Source: Paulinella micropora
Lineage: Eukaryota > Cercozoa > Imbricatea > Euglyphida > Paulinellidae
Length of the DNA stretch: 64,000 nucleotides
NCBI GenBank assembly: GCA_019918135.1
Contig: WBZZ01003694.1
Span: 123,501-187,500 of the forward strand
Reading direction: 5' to 3'
Within the stretch, counting starts at the first letter, position 1. The number at the start of each line of letters is the position of its first letter. Below are positions 1 through 12,255 of the stretch, in pieces. A program made the translations under genes and the position numbers. The notes below the pieces were generated by a model, which saw only the letters and a program-made list of their open reading frames with translations, was not told the origin of the DNA and ran no database searches.

Positions 1-54
1 TACGTCATGGTATGTAGGTGGGTTGGTTTTCTGAGAAGGATGAGAGGTGAGTTG

Positions 55-1892
55 TCAGGCGTGTCCCCCCGGGTCCGACGTGACACTGTCATCATCGTCG
101 GGCTCGGGGGTCTCACCTGTGATGGGGGGCATACTAGTAGGGGCACTTGTGGGCTCATACCACTCGTTAGGATTGAGAGGTGGGGTGCCCGGGGCATCAA
201 ACACCGTCAAGTGGTTTGGGAGTGCTCTCCCTCTAGCCATGATTTGGTCTTCCGTAATAAGAATAGGCTTCCTGAGCACTATCACTTGATTGTTTTGGTG
301 TATGACGGCAAAACCTTTACGAACCCATGCCGAGGTAGCCGCCAACCCGTACTTTAGGTGCGGGTTGTAGGTGGTGTGGGCATCAAGGACATTGACCTCT
401 TCCGCATGAGCTCCCGACAGATTCATTAAAACTTTTCCTTTGTACTCAGTTCTAATGCTTCCTTTTGCTATGTGAAATTTCTGTGGGGCTCTCTTAAGGC
501 TAACAAACGTAGACCTATCTGGGGACTGTGTTTCGCTTGCACCACTGTCGTCTACCCACACTATATTGCTACTGTCGGTTCTGTGGTCAGAGTTGTTGTC
601 CATCAACATGATAGAGCATTCATAATGTGGTTGTTCGGGGAATGAAGTGGTGGTGTCTGTGTCTGATGGGCTTTGTGGTTCGTCTTCTTCTGGAGGTGTC
701 ACTCCACCCAACACATCCTCGAGATTCTCTACCTCCTTTACCATGTAAGGGAAAGAAGAAACGATGCCTCGTGCAAACGGGTTGTTGTGTTTGGTAGCAA
801 GGGTAAGGACGCAATCGTGCATGGCGTAATATAATTCTGTATAGAATTCATCATATTCCCCCTCCTGGCTTGTAATCAACCCGTCTGTCACTGTTCTACT
901 CTTAAGCCCCTGATTGAGAGCAGTAACCAAGCGTTGTATTTCTTCGATGGGGGGTAGTCCTCCACCTTTTAGCACCCGCTTTCCGTCTCTTACCCATACG
1001 TTACTATCCTCAGCTCTACCTGGCTCTCCCTCTTCCATGACCTCAGGGGGTCCAAATAAAGGTGATGAGGATGTATCAGATAGTGCAGTGGTAGGTTGAG
1101 AAGACGAAATGTGAGTCAAAGTTGGTGCAGGCAAAGTAGGTACAGATAGTCTCCCCTCTGCTGCTCCCCCTCCTCCTACTCCTACTCCCCCTACTCCTAC
1201 TCCCCCTACTTTCACTCCTACTCCCCCTACTACTACTCCCCCTACTCCTTCCCTATTTCTCCCACTCCTTCTGTGGATGTAGTAGTGGTAGTGGTAGTAG
1301 TAGTAATGGTAGTAGTAGTAGTAGTAGTAGTAGAAGGTGTGCAAAGAGATGTAGTTGCATTGTTGGATTGAGCAGGGTTGCTTGCTTTCCACAAGGTGAT
1401 GTGTGTAAACGAAGTGGCAGGTTCGTAATACATAGCATCATGGGGGGGAAGCAACCCTAGGTTCAATTTTTCTCTGTACTTGCTCAATATTTCCCCTCTC
1501 TTCCTTTCTTGATCAACATGAAGCGAGCAAAAGTCATGATCTATCAGTCTAGCAGCACACTTCCCAACCTGCACCCCCTTTCTCGCCGCTCCCAGTCTCC
1601 ACGAGCACCTAACTCCTGTATCTGGCACTGTCGCCTCACACTGCTTACTACTTGTGACGTGACAGTCAACTACACGTACTGGTCTACCGTGGAGGTTGAG
1701 GGGTGGGCCACCTACTTCTCGTAATGTGACTGGGTTGTATTTTTTCACGAGTAATTTTACGTATCCTACCCTTGTACGTCTGAGGGCCCAATTCCCTTCC
1801 AAAGCTATGATTTGGTTTAGGGGAGTTGGGTCGCCAGCCATATTAAGGGTGGTCAAAAACTTATTCTCGTGAAGGGTGGAATAGTGGGGCAA
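55..1892 (-). pseudogene. gag: Divergent Copia Gag-protease fragment, broken
   Basis: Two overlapping minus-strand frames (1892-1242 and 1392-55) read as one interrupted late-Gag plus protease segment. The first carries a Cys/His cluster: C-x10-C, then FC-x2-H. The second carries DDSGAS near 532-549, the aspartic protease active site, followed by a region resembling the plus-strand array protein (IHQNNQVIVLRKPI versus IHQNGQLVILKHPI). The reading stops at 55-57, soon after the protease, as in the array units. The Gag N-terminus and CCHC knuckle are absent, so the fragment is 5'-truncated near 1892. The frame change falls in a trinucleotide-rich tract. It is clearly related to, but much diverged from, the array element; integrase and RT, if present, lie outside the window. 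Confidence 0.75.
1159..1335. repeat. CTC/CTA and GTA trinucleotide-rich tract
   Basis: Imperfect CTC/CTA repeats (about 1159-1255) followed by GTA repeats (about 1276-1335) lie inside the minus-strand gag fragment. They coincide with the point where its frame shifts, so repeat-length change is a likely cause of the break. Confidence 0.8.
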
Positions 1893-1924
1893 GTGTGTGT
1901 GGAGTCATTTTGTATAGATGATGC

Positions 1925-4900
1925 TGGTCAAGCAAGTTTCAGAAGCACATGCAAGGGGTATCTGTCCACGTGGCAGAGATGGTATCTGTGGCATTGGCTG
2001 ACCCAGCTAAAGCCAAAAAGGATTTTCCTTACGATGAAGCAAGGGCTAAGGCAGCAGAAGATTTAGAAGAGCCCGACTCGCCCATAAGTGATAGTGAGGA
2101 AGATGAAGAGTCAGATGCCTCTCAGAGAGGAAGACTGAGACCCCAGACAAAGAAAGAAGATCACAAACAACCAGAAGATTGGGATAAAATGACAGCAGAA
2201 CAAAGGAGAGAGTGGAAAGAGAAAGAAGCAAGGAAGAGGAAAAGACTAAGTAGAAATCAATATACAAGAAGAAAGATAGCTGTCCGCAAAGAGAAGATAT
2301 TATGAAAGGATGAAAACTTTGCAGTTATGTCTGTCTGTGGCCTTTTCCAAAGACAATGTATCTAACTTCCTGCGAACACAGAAGACGAAAGGACCCATTG
2401 AAGAGTTGATATTAGTAAGAGATCAGTGGGGATGCATTTCCGGAGCGGGTAGGTACATGTCAGAGGAAAGGTTTGAGAGAACGAGGCCAAGGGCAGGTGA
2501 GAGGTATATAGACTGGCTAAATGAATTTCTCGCAAAGAAAATTCAGCTTGAAACTTCCGTGGGACGCCATTTTCCGATGAGGAAGCAAAGAGAAAGCTAT
2601 TTAAGAAACTGCGCTATCCAGCTTTCGGAGATATTTCAGGTGGACCACTATGATCTCCCGGCCAGACTAAGACCAAATTTCTCGAAATTATGCAAAGCAT
2701 CTAAGGAATCATGGAAAATGTGGGAAGAAAAAGAAAGACGTAACAAATTCCGTGAAAGAAAAGCTCAAATACGCAAACATAACAACAGGAAATCTCGGGA
2801 TGGCAAGCAGCAGACCAATCTCCTGATGGATGACAAAGGGAAGAGGGGAGACAATAAACCGGGACCAAAGACAGCTCCAAACTGGACACTCAAAGTCACG
2901 TGTTTCGGATGTGATGCCAAAGGCCATACCATGAGATATTGCCCGGTGATTTCGGAAAGGTTCCGCAAAGAAGGAAAATTAAAGCGGAATCAAACAGAAG
3001 TCAAGTCCACAGAACAAGAAAAGATCGAACAAAAGAACAACTACAAGAACAAAAAGAAACCCTTTTACAAGAAAAAGAAAGCACTCACTTTGATAACAAC
3101 AGGCAACGACAAAAACGAAAACGAACAAAGTGACTCTGACACAAACGTTGCTTTAATCCACATGGGGAACACTTGTGATACGAGCGATGATGATGAGGAG
3201 GAAAGAGAAAAAGAGGATGAGCAACCAAGCTCACTTCCTCACGAACCTACAAGTCCCCAAGCCCTTTTGAACGATACAAAGACCACACCTAGGGTAGGGA
3301 ATAGACGTAGTGAGAGTGGAGAAGGACGGGAAGTGCGGTTAGTATCGGCCACCCTACGAGGTCCCTCCTCACTACGGGGAGAAGGCAAGGAAGTGCGGTT
3401 AGTATCCGCCACCTCACGAAGTTCCCCAGTCATCCCTAACCCTAACGAAACTCCTTTTAGGCTTGAGAGTTCTTACGGAGTCACGCCTGACACAAAATGT
3501 GCAGGAATAAACAGACGCAAAAAACCGTGTAATGTTTCCGTTGAAAAATCAAAAGGAAAGGGAGTATACGAAAATCACGCGAAACGATTATCTTATGCGA
3601 GGTACTGCGGATATCACACCACACAAGACCCAGATTACCCGAAGTTGGATTTGTCGGTAAGTTCCGTGTTGCGTCCCCCCAAATCTCCTTACTAGTACCC
3701 AGACGAACGAGGTCTTAAAGCTGCGGCATTGGAAAAGTCTCATAAAATTTCGCAAAGACTCGTTTTCGGGGAATTTGAAACTTTACGTGACACCAAAATT
3801 TCCACAAGTCCACAAGTTTCGCAAAATATTCCGCAACCACCACATGAGAAAAAGTTTAGCAAACATAATCCAATGTTTGGTACTATCCCATCTTAGGGAT
3901 CTGCCCAAAATTTTTTGGGGACATTTCCCCGTTTTTATTTTCTTTCTTATTTCCAAAGAGTCTTTCATATAGGTATGTAACATGATCACACATCTCCTGC
4001 ACTCTGTGCCTACGCAATAAAACCAGCTATCTCAGACGTTTTCATTCTCTAGTCAGCGGACCGGCCAGAGCAAAGAAGGGAGCGAAGAGAGTGGAGTGGA
4101 TGAGGGAGAGCAACGACTAGGGCCCACTTCTGCCAACAAGTTCGGCAATCAAGTAGGTCCCACCTCACAACAACTCCAAATCTCTAGTTCTAGAATAATC
4201 ACAGCACTCCCACCAACACAAACAACAAACAAAACAAACACACAACCCATCAACCCTCCCGTCATCACCTTCAAAGATGTAAATGAAATAGCTAAAACGT
4301 TGATGAATGAGTGCGTGAGGAGAATGAATGGAGAAGTGATGCGTGTCGTGAGTGGTGAGCTAGAGAGAGATGACTTTTTGACTGACATGGTAAGAGCAAT
4401 AGAAGGAGTGTACTTGGATAGAGCAGTCAGGCAGAGTCCCATCACTACACCTCCACAACTCACAGAAGAGGGAGAAGGTGAGAGTAGAGGAGAGGGAGAA
4501 CTAGAGACAGAAACAGAGACAGAGACAGAAGGAGAGACAGAGCCTGTATTGATACATGTGAGAAAAAGAGTGATGAAAAAGAGAGACATGACAGTACAGG
4601 ATAGTGGAGCAAGCACAGACATATCATGCAGAGAAGACAGATTGATGGATGTCGATGAGATAGACCGATAGAGCTACTGACAGGTAATGGAGAGTGGGAG
4701 TTGAGTAAGTCAGGAAGAGCTAGGCTGACAGTGATAGATGGGAAAGGAAGGCCCAGAGCAGTAGAAAAGAAGATGTTACACGACACTACCTTACCTGTTA
4801 GCATAGTCTCTACAGGACAGATGGACCACAAACACAACAGATCAGTCATCCACCAAAACGGGCAGTTAGTAATACTCAAACACCCCATCCACATTAACGA

Positions 4901-5018
4901 GAGTGATATATTAGTAAGGGGGAGGTTAACTAAAAGTATGATATATAGATGGGATGACGAATATGATGAACCATTGAAAGTCAACGAAAGATATGATCCT
5001 TTTGCGACAAGGGGGTAG
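1925..5018 (+). pseudogene. gag: Gag-protease of Copia unit 1, degenerate
   Basis: Several frames cover this gene: 1949-2305, 2310-3695, 4096-4671 and 4701-5018. It keeps the CCHC knuckle (CFGCDAKGHTMRYC, near 2900-2942), the later C-x9-C...YCGYH cluster and the protease motif DSGAS (near 4600). Breaks include a frame change near 2305, a disturbed stretch near 2550-2640, a 3-base insertion giving an in-frame TAG at 3693-3695, an extra ~160-bp block near 3882-4043, and a stop at 4669-4671. The start is lost by truncation at 1925. Non-functional; it represents an older copy than units 2-6. Confidence 0.8.
3882..4043 (+). other. Extra ~160-bp block in gag of unit 1
   Basis: Units 2-6 run directly from 'cataatcca' to 'ttttctagt'. 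Unit 1 has about 160 extra bases there, with stops in the gag frame. No terminal repeats or target duplication are evident. It may be an insertion in unit 1 or ancestral sequence lost from the others. Boundaries are approximate. Confidence 0.6.
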
Positions 5019-8000
5019 AAGGGGAGGGAGGCCCCACAAATGACAACAAAAACAAGACAAGTAAGCATGAAGTAAATAAGAGAGAGAAAGAATTACACGT
5101 AGATGTAGTATTATACGAAGCTTACCCCAGAAAGTCAGACAAACCTAGAAAGATAGGAATCAAGCTTTTTCATTATGCATGTGGGCATTATGGGTTAACA
5201 AAGATGCGCCTATTGGCAAAAATTCTGAACATTAAGTTAGTTGGTGACGAGAGTGATGTGAGATTCTGCGAATCTTGCATGATAGTAAAGTCTAAACGTT
5301 TGCCACGTTTTGCAGTTAATACGATAGAAAGAGCCCAAAAGCCAGGTATAATCCTACACATAGACACATCAGGACCGTGGGCAACTAGATCAATAGGTGG
5401 TAAACGGTATAAATTTTCGGTCACCGACGACTACTCACTATTCATTCTTGACTTTTATTTAGCCCATAAGAATGAGTTTGTAAATTGTTTAAAACAAGCT
5501 GCAGCCTTTTATGAGAGACAGACAGGAAACAAAGTAAAAGAAGTTCGTCCAGATCAAGAATTTGATATTCCGGAGGAAGTCATTAAGTGGTGGAAAAATA
5601 TTCGCTTTATTTGGAAAACCTCCGCGACAAACGATATAGACGGGAATCCTATTGCGGAAAAAGTGAATGATATTACGGCGGGGCCTGCACGAGCAATGAG
5701 ATATCACGCTAAATTACCGCCGCAATTCTGGGCAGAATTAGAGCACGCAGCCACAACCATTCATAACATACTACCGGCAATTCACGGGGAACGCAAAGGA
5801 ATCTCGCCTTATGAACAGCTGTTAGGTAGAAAACCAGCATTCTTTCACTTAAAACCAATAGGATGTATGGGTGTGTTACATGTACCTAAGACTAAAGTGC
5901 GGAATGGAGAGTACAGAGGGAAAAAGGTGATGCTAGTTGGATATGATCTATTTCGGGAACTATACCGCGTATGGGATGGTAAGAAGATAATTTCCGGAGT
6001 GAGAGATGTGAGATTTAATATTCACAAAATCGGTAAACAAGCTCATCCTCCTAAACTAGTGTCGTGGGATAATGATGACTCTGAGAGGGAGAATGAGAAT
6101 GAGAGCGAGCAACAACACACATCTCCACAAGCGTCACCACCCCAGTCACCACCCCAATCACCTAAGTCACCGCACAACATCAACAACGACCACCCAACAA
6201 CACAGTTTGATGAAGCTGAGGGGGAGATAGAGAATGTTAATGTCGATGTGAATGAGAATGAGCACACATATGAAAATGAGCATGTGGAGAAGAATACACT
6301 GGATCACAAACATACACGCCTACACACAAGTCCAGAGCCACATTATCCACAACAACCACCCACAGAGCACAAGATCAAACCACAAGAACATGAAAATGAA
6401 CAAGATCCAACAGATCCACTAAAAATACATGAAAGAAGAGCATACGAAGAAAAATCACCACCATCTAAGGGATTAACGTGGGAGCAGAGTCAGAGAGTAA
6501 CGGAGAGTAACATAATCCCCGGTAAAAGGCAGCGCAAGGCAGTAGAGAGATTTACCCCTAGCAGTGAGCCCAAGAGAGAAAAGAGAGAGGCTCAAGAGCT
6601 GATAGGTAAGGTAGTAAGAGTGCCAGCGCGTGCATGGGGAGATGTATGGGCAAAGAAAAAGTACGGTGAGGGATGGGAGAGCATAGTACGGATAGGGGTA
6701 ATCAGCAGAGTGTGTGACCCTCGAGATAGACTCGTGGTAAGAGACAGACCTCAGCCCACCCACATAGTTAAGTTTGAAGACGAAGAAGAACGGATGCTGA
6801 ATTTGGAAATCTACAAATACTCCGTGAAAGATCCCGAATACCCGTTGCAAAGTCCCGCTAATATGTTTTTATGCGATGACCGTATGGTGGCAGATGAGAT
6901 TCGTGATTTTTATTTGTATGTAGACGTTAGAGTACCCAAAGATGTCATAGAGGCAGGTTTGACAGCTAAAGATGTTTTAGAGGGTATGAAAACAGAGCTA
7001 AAAGCTCTTCAATCCTTTAACACATACACATGGGTACCCCATAAGGAGGCAAGCAAGGCAGGAGTTAGTAAGATAGTTAGATTGACATGGGTTCACAAAG
7101 TAAAGTTAGATGAGAATGGGAAAAAGTTCATAAAGACTCGTTTAGCTTTACGGGGAGATATATTAGAACCCGGTATTAGCTATAACCCAGATCAGCTCGT
7201 TGTTCCTTGCGCAGCGCACCATTCACTTTTATTTCTCGCCAAACTAGCTGCCTGGCACAGACACAAACTATACGGCATAGATTTTGAAAATGCATACCTG
7301 AATGCTCGTATGAATGACCCTGTTTATGCATATGCGCCAGAGAGTGTAGACAGAGAAGGGCATGAGGGGATGATATGGCGTATAGATAGTGCCTTATATG
7401 GTGCACCTCAGGCAGGAAGAAGATGGTATGAGATATTAGCACCCAAGTTAGAGGAGCTAGGTTTCAGGTTGCTAGATTCAGACTTATGTATGTTTGTAGA
7501 AAATGATAAAGCTTTAAGAGAAGCGATAGTAGGGATATTTCATGTAGATGACTGTTGTTCACAGCACCAAACAAACAAGCATATGAGCGTTTTGCGTCCG
7601 CATTAGAAAAACATTTCCCGCTCAAAAGACTTGGTATAGCCCGTGAATTCAAAGGAATAGAGATAGAGCAATCGAACGGGAAAATCATTTTGCATCAGCG
7701 AAAATATCAGCAGCAGATACTAAAAGAGGTAGGTTACGATTCTGCTAAACCCGTCAGTACTCCAGCGCAAGAACATTTCACGGAACTGTCGGAATCAGCC
7801 AGCTTGCGAAAATTTTCAATTCCTAGTCTAGTTGGTCGTTTGCTATTTCTCGCAAAGATGACAAGACCCGATATAGAACAAGCACTAAATTCGGCAAGTG
7901 TCATGCAAACTATCGATAAGGGAATAACTTATGCGATGTTAGGCAGAATCTTTCGTTATTTAGTTAACTCTTATCGAGGTTTAGCTTACCATGAGCCTAA

Positions 8001-8503
8001 GTCAGAGCAGGAAGGGCAAACCTATCCAAAACTTTCCATGTGGCCCGACGCGGCTCACAAAGTTTGTAAGAAAACAGGGAAGTCCCGCACTGGATTCGTG
8101 ATCCTATGGGGCAGCGATCCCGTTGCATGGTTATCAAAGCGACAGAGTCGCATCGCCCTGAGTTCCAATGATGCTGAAATATTTGCAGCGACTGAGTGCA
8201 TTAGAGAGGGACTTGCTCTAAAACACATCACACAAGAACTAAACATAGCACAAAAGAACCCGATAGAATTATTTGAGGATAACTCCCAAACAATCTTAGC
8301 GGCAGAGAGGGGTATGTCAGGTAATAGAACTCACTAAACACTTACCTTTAGAATTACACTTTATGCACCACCTACAGAGAGACGGTGAGATTAAGTTTGT
8401 AAAAGTAGGTACAAAAAAGCAGATAGGTGATGTAATGACAAAATATTTACGGAAACAGCAATAAGAGTATTTACTTAACAAATTTACGGTAAAGATCGAG
8501 TAA
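4997..8503 (+). pseudogene. pol: Pol (IN-RT-RNase H) of Copia unit 1, broken
   Basis: The pol frame opens 22 bases before the Gag-protease stop, in the -1 frame, and stays open to about 7551. It includes the integrase HHCC finger and catalytic core (HIDTSGPW, RPDQEF, IAEKVND) and RT motifs (DFENAYLNARM, LYGAPQAGRRWYE). A one-base loss in the VDD region near 7551 breaks the frame. The rest (7555-8337) carries RNase H until a 4-base insertion causes a stop at 8335-8337. The original stop is the TAA at 8501-8503. Its integrase-RT part has many substitutions against units 2-6; the last ~700 bases match unit 2. Confidence 0.85.
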
Positions 8504-8589
8504 TTTCTGGATTTGCATGTCCACTCACTTATGTTTGCTTTGAGTGTTTTGTGCAGTTTGTTGCTTGTTGCAGCAGCTTTGTTTTGCGC

Positions 8590-8676
8590 ATTTAAGTTGG
8601 TGATAGCCTCGCGGCTGCCGGCCTCGCATGGTAGTCCGGGTCGGCGATCCAGCCTCGGACTGCTCGACGCCCCTGC
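8590..8676 (-). other. GC-rich 3'-UTR segment, inverted state (unit 1)
   Basis: Relative to units 3-6 this segment is the reverse complement, while the flanks ('gttttgcgc' before and 'ttctatcattc' after) keep the same orientation. The longest exact shared block is about 23 bases of GC-rich sequence. Confidence 0.75.
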
Positions 8677-8944
8677 TTTTCTATCATTCTTTCTGTCCTA
8701 GAATAGGAAATCTAAAATTTTTCGATTTTGAGCGGATACCCTCTACGGGAAGCGCTTGCAAATTTTTGAGCACATACATACTTCATACATGTTACTGCAT
8801 GACTACATATATACATGCATAGAGGATGTGATGAAATTGGGAGTTGATGACCTTCGGGTTACACATAACTGATCCTCACCACTATTGTTTCATATTACAC
8901 AGTGGCCACTAATATAGCCTATGACTTGCGACTAAGGGGGACGT

Positions 8945-9253
8945 TGTAATGTACTACTAATACCCGTTACTCCACCTAGACAATTTACCGGTAATTTGGA
9001 TAGTCTTAGTCATAGGCAGGTTCATAGGCCGGACAGTTATTAATACCTTTATTACTGACAAGGACACTTTCTAGAGTATTCGCGAATCATAGTCTGGAAT
9101 GCCTAGAATCAAATGAGTATTACCATTCTGTAAAGGTCATAACATCATAAATTTGTGTGACCCAAAGTCATTAAAAGTCTTTTCTTCGGTTATCAGGCTA
9201 TACCCTTAGCGGGGTAGCTTCCCTAAACTCTGCGTTTGAGTGATAGATTACTT
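8945..9253 (+). repeat. LTR 1, shared by units 1 and 2
   Basis: Begins TGTAATG right after the purine-rich 'aagggggacgt' and ends GATTACT(TT) right before the primer site TGGTTATGAGCC. ATTAC near the end is a partial inverse of the start. Type A variant (CTAGACAATT; TTATCAGGCTAT). No sign of a second LTR between units, so it serves as 3' LTR of one unit and 5' LTR of the next. It should carry promoter and polyadenylation signals; I recognise none with confidence. Confidence 0.85.
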
Positions 9254-9258
9254 TGGTT

Positions 9259-12255
9259 ATGAGCCTTGTCAAGGAGGCAAGCGTGCCAAAGCACGTATTG
9301 AGTCAAGTGCCCATATTCGAGGGCAACGACCAAAGCTTTTGGCCTTGGTCAAGCAAGTTTCAGAAGCACATGCAGGGGATATCTGTCCACGTGGCAGAGA
9401 TGGTATCTGTGGCATTAGCCGACCCAGCTAAAGCCAAAAGGGATTTTCCTTACGACGAAGCAAGGGCTAAGACGGCAGAAGACATAGAAGAGCCCGACAC
9501 GCCCATAAGTGATAGTGAGGAAGATGAAGAGTCAGACACCTCTCAGAGAGGAAGACAGAGACCCCAGACAAAGAAAGAAGATATCAAACAGCCAGAAGGT
9601 TGGGATAAAATGACAGCAGAACAAAAGAGAGAGTGGAAAGAGAAAGAAGCAAGGAAAAAGAAAAGACAAAGTATGAAACAACACACAAGAAGAAAGACGG
9701 CTATCTGCAAAGAGAAGAAATATTATGAAAGGATGAAAACTTTGCAGTTATGCCTGTCTGTGGCTTTTTCCAAAGACAATGTATCTAATTTCCTGCGAAC
9801 ACAGAAGACGAAAGGACCCATTGAAGAGTTGATAGTAGTAAGAGATCAATGGGGAGGCATTTCCGGAGCAGGTAGGTACATGTTAGAGGAAGAGTTTGAG
9901 AGAACGAGACCAAGGGCAGGTCAGAGGTATGTAGACTGGCTAAATGAATTTCTCGCAAAGAAAATCCAGCTTGAAAGTTTACGTGGGGCGCCATTTTCCG
10001 ATGAGGAAGCAAAGAGAAAGCTATTTAAGAAATTGCGCTACCATCCAGCTTTCGGGGATAAATTTCAGGTGGACCACTATGATCTCCCGGCCAGACTAAG
10101 ACCAAATTTCTCGGAACTATGCGAAGCATCTAAGGAAAGATGGTTAATGTGGGAAGAAAAAGAAAGACGTAACAATTTCCGTGAGAGAAAAACCCAAATT
10201 CGCAAAGACAACAACAAGAAATCTCGGGATGGCAAGCAGCGGCAAGAGACCAATCTCCTGATGGATAATAAAGGGAAAAGGGGAGACAATAAACCGGGAC
10301 CAAAGACAGCTCCAAACTGGACGCTCAAAGTCACGTGTTTCGGATGTGATGCCAAAGGCCATACCATGAGATATTGTCCGGTGATTTCGGAAAAGTTCCG
10401 CAAAGAAGGAAAATTAAAACGGAATCAAACGGAAGACAAAGGCACGGAACAAGAAAAGAACGAACAAAAGAACAATTACAAAAACAAAAAGAAACCCTTT
10501 CATAAGAAAAAGAAAGCACTCACTTTGATAACAACCGGCAACGACAAAAACGAAGACGAACAAAGTGACTCTGATACAAACGTTGCTTTAATCCATATGG
10601 GGAACACTTATGATAAGAGCGATGATGATGAGGAAGAAAGAGAAAGAGATGACGAGTAACCAAGCTCACCTCATCACAAATCTACAAGTCCCCAAGCCCT
10701 TTTGAACGATACAAAGACTACACCTAGGGTAGGGAATAGACGTAGTGAGAGTGGAGAAGGACGGGAAGTGCGGTTAGTATCGGCCACCCTACGAGGTCCC
10801 TCCTCACTACGGGGAGAAGGCAAGGAAGAGCGGTTAGTATCCGCCACCCCACGATGTTCCCCAGTCACCCCTAACCCTAACGAAACTCCTTTGAGGCTTG
10901 AGAGTTCTTACGGAGTCACGCCTGACACAAAATGTGCCGGAATAAACAGACGCAAAAAACCGTGTAATGTTTCCGTTGAAAAATCAAAAGGAAAAGGAAT
11001 ATACGCAAATCACGCGAAACGATTATCTTATGCGAGGTACTGCGGATATCACGCCACACAAGACCCAGATTATCCGGAGTTGGATTTGTCGGTAAGTCCC
11101 GTGTTGCGTCCCCCCAAATCTCCTTACTACCCAGACGAACGAGGTCTTAAAGCTGCGGCATTGGAAAAGTCTCATAAAATTACGCAAAGACTCGTTTTCG
11201 GGGAATTTGAAACTTTACTTGACACCAAAATTTCCACAAGTCCACAAGTCTCGCAAAATATTCCGCAACAACCACGCAAACATAATCCATTTTCTAGTCT
11301 GCGGACCGGCCAGAGCAGAGAAGGGAGAGAAGAGAGTGGAGTGGATGAGGGAGAGCAACGACTTGGGCCCACTTCTGTCAACAAGTTTGGCAACCAAATA
11401 GGTCCCACCTCACGACAACTCCAAATCTCTAGTTCTAGACCAATCACAGCACTCCCACCAACACAGACAACAAACACGCAACCCATCAACCCTCCCGTCA
11501 TAACCTTCAAAGATATAAATGAAATAGCTAAAACGTTGATGAATGAGTGCGTGAGGGGAATGAATGGAGAAGTGATGCGTGTCGTGAGTGGCGAGCTAGA
11601 GAGAGATGACTTTTTGACTGACATAGTAAGAGCAATAGAAGGAGTGTACTTGGAGAGAGCAGTCAGACAGAGTCCCATCACTACACCTCCACAACTCACA
11701 GAAGAGGGACAAGGTGAGGGTAGAGGAGTCTCTGAGGGTGAACTATAAACAGAGACAGAGACAGAAGGAGAGACAGAGCATGTACTGATACATGTGAGAA
11801 AAAGAGTGATGAAAAAGAGAGACATGACAGTACAGGATAGTGGAGCAAGCACAGACATATCATGCAGAGAAGACAGATTGACGGATGTCGATGAGATAGA
11901 CCCGGTAGAACTACTGACAGGTAATGGAGAAAGGGAGTTGAGTAAGTCAGGAAGAGCTAGGCTGACTGTGATAGATGGGAAAGGAAGGCCTAGAGCAGTA
12001 GAAAAGAAGATGTTACTCGACACTACCTTACCAGTTAGCATAGTCTCTACAGGACAGATGGACCACAGACACAACAGATCAGTCATCCACCAAAACGGGC
12101 AGCTAGTAATACTCAAACACCCCATCCACATTAACGAGAGTGATATATTAGTAAGGGGGAGGTTAACTAAAAGTATGATATATAGATGGGATGACGAATA
12201 TGATGAACCATTGAAAGTCAACGAAAGATATGATCCTTTTGCGACAAGGAGGTAG
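9259..12255 (+). pseudogene. gag: Gag-protease of Copia unit 2, two premature stops
   Basis: Start taken at ATG 9259, inside the primer-binding site; the two codons before it are TTG and GTT. The frame is interrupted by TAA at 10657-10659, where units 5 and 6 read CAA, and by TAA at 11746-11748, where they read GAA. It otherwise stays in one frame to TAG at 12253-12255, since both lesions are substitutions. All domains remain: CCHC knuckle, C-x9-C...CGYH cluster, protease DSGAS. The bases before the stop are AGG AGG TAG, unlike AGG GGG TAG in the other units, so the G-run at the proposed frameshift site is interrupted here. Confidence 0.85.

Larger units (their letters stand above)
1925..9253 (+). 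mobile_element. Copia array unit 1, 5'-truncated
   Basis: Homology to the other units begins at 1925 inside early gag; the 5' LTR, primer site and gag start are missing. The 5' part up to about 7.5 kb differs from units 2-6 at many sites. From about 7,620 onward it is nearly identical to unit 2, including a 4-bp insertion and an inverted 3' segment. That points to later exchange with a unit-2-like copy. It shares its 3' LTR with unit 2. Confidence 0.85.

Noticed and set aside
8504..8944. env-like third gene between pol and the 3' LTR
   Set aside because: Only short frames (about 60 codons) occur there in any unit, with no signal peptide or membrane pattern; treated as 3' UTR.
9240..9431. 63-codon plus frame starting in each LTR
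   Set aside because: Out-of-frame overlap with the gag start; no motif, and explained by gag coding sequence.
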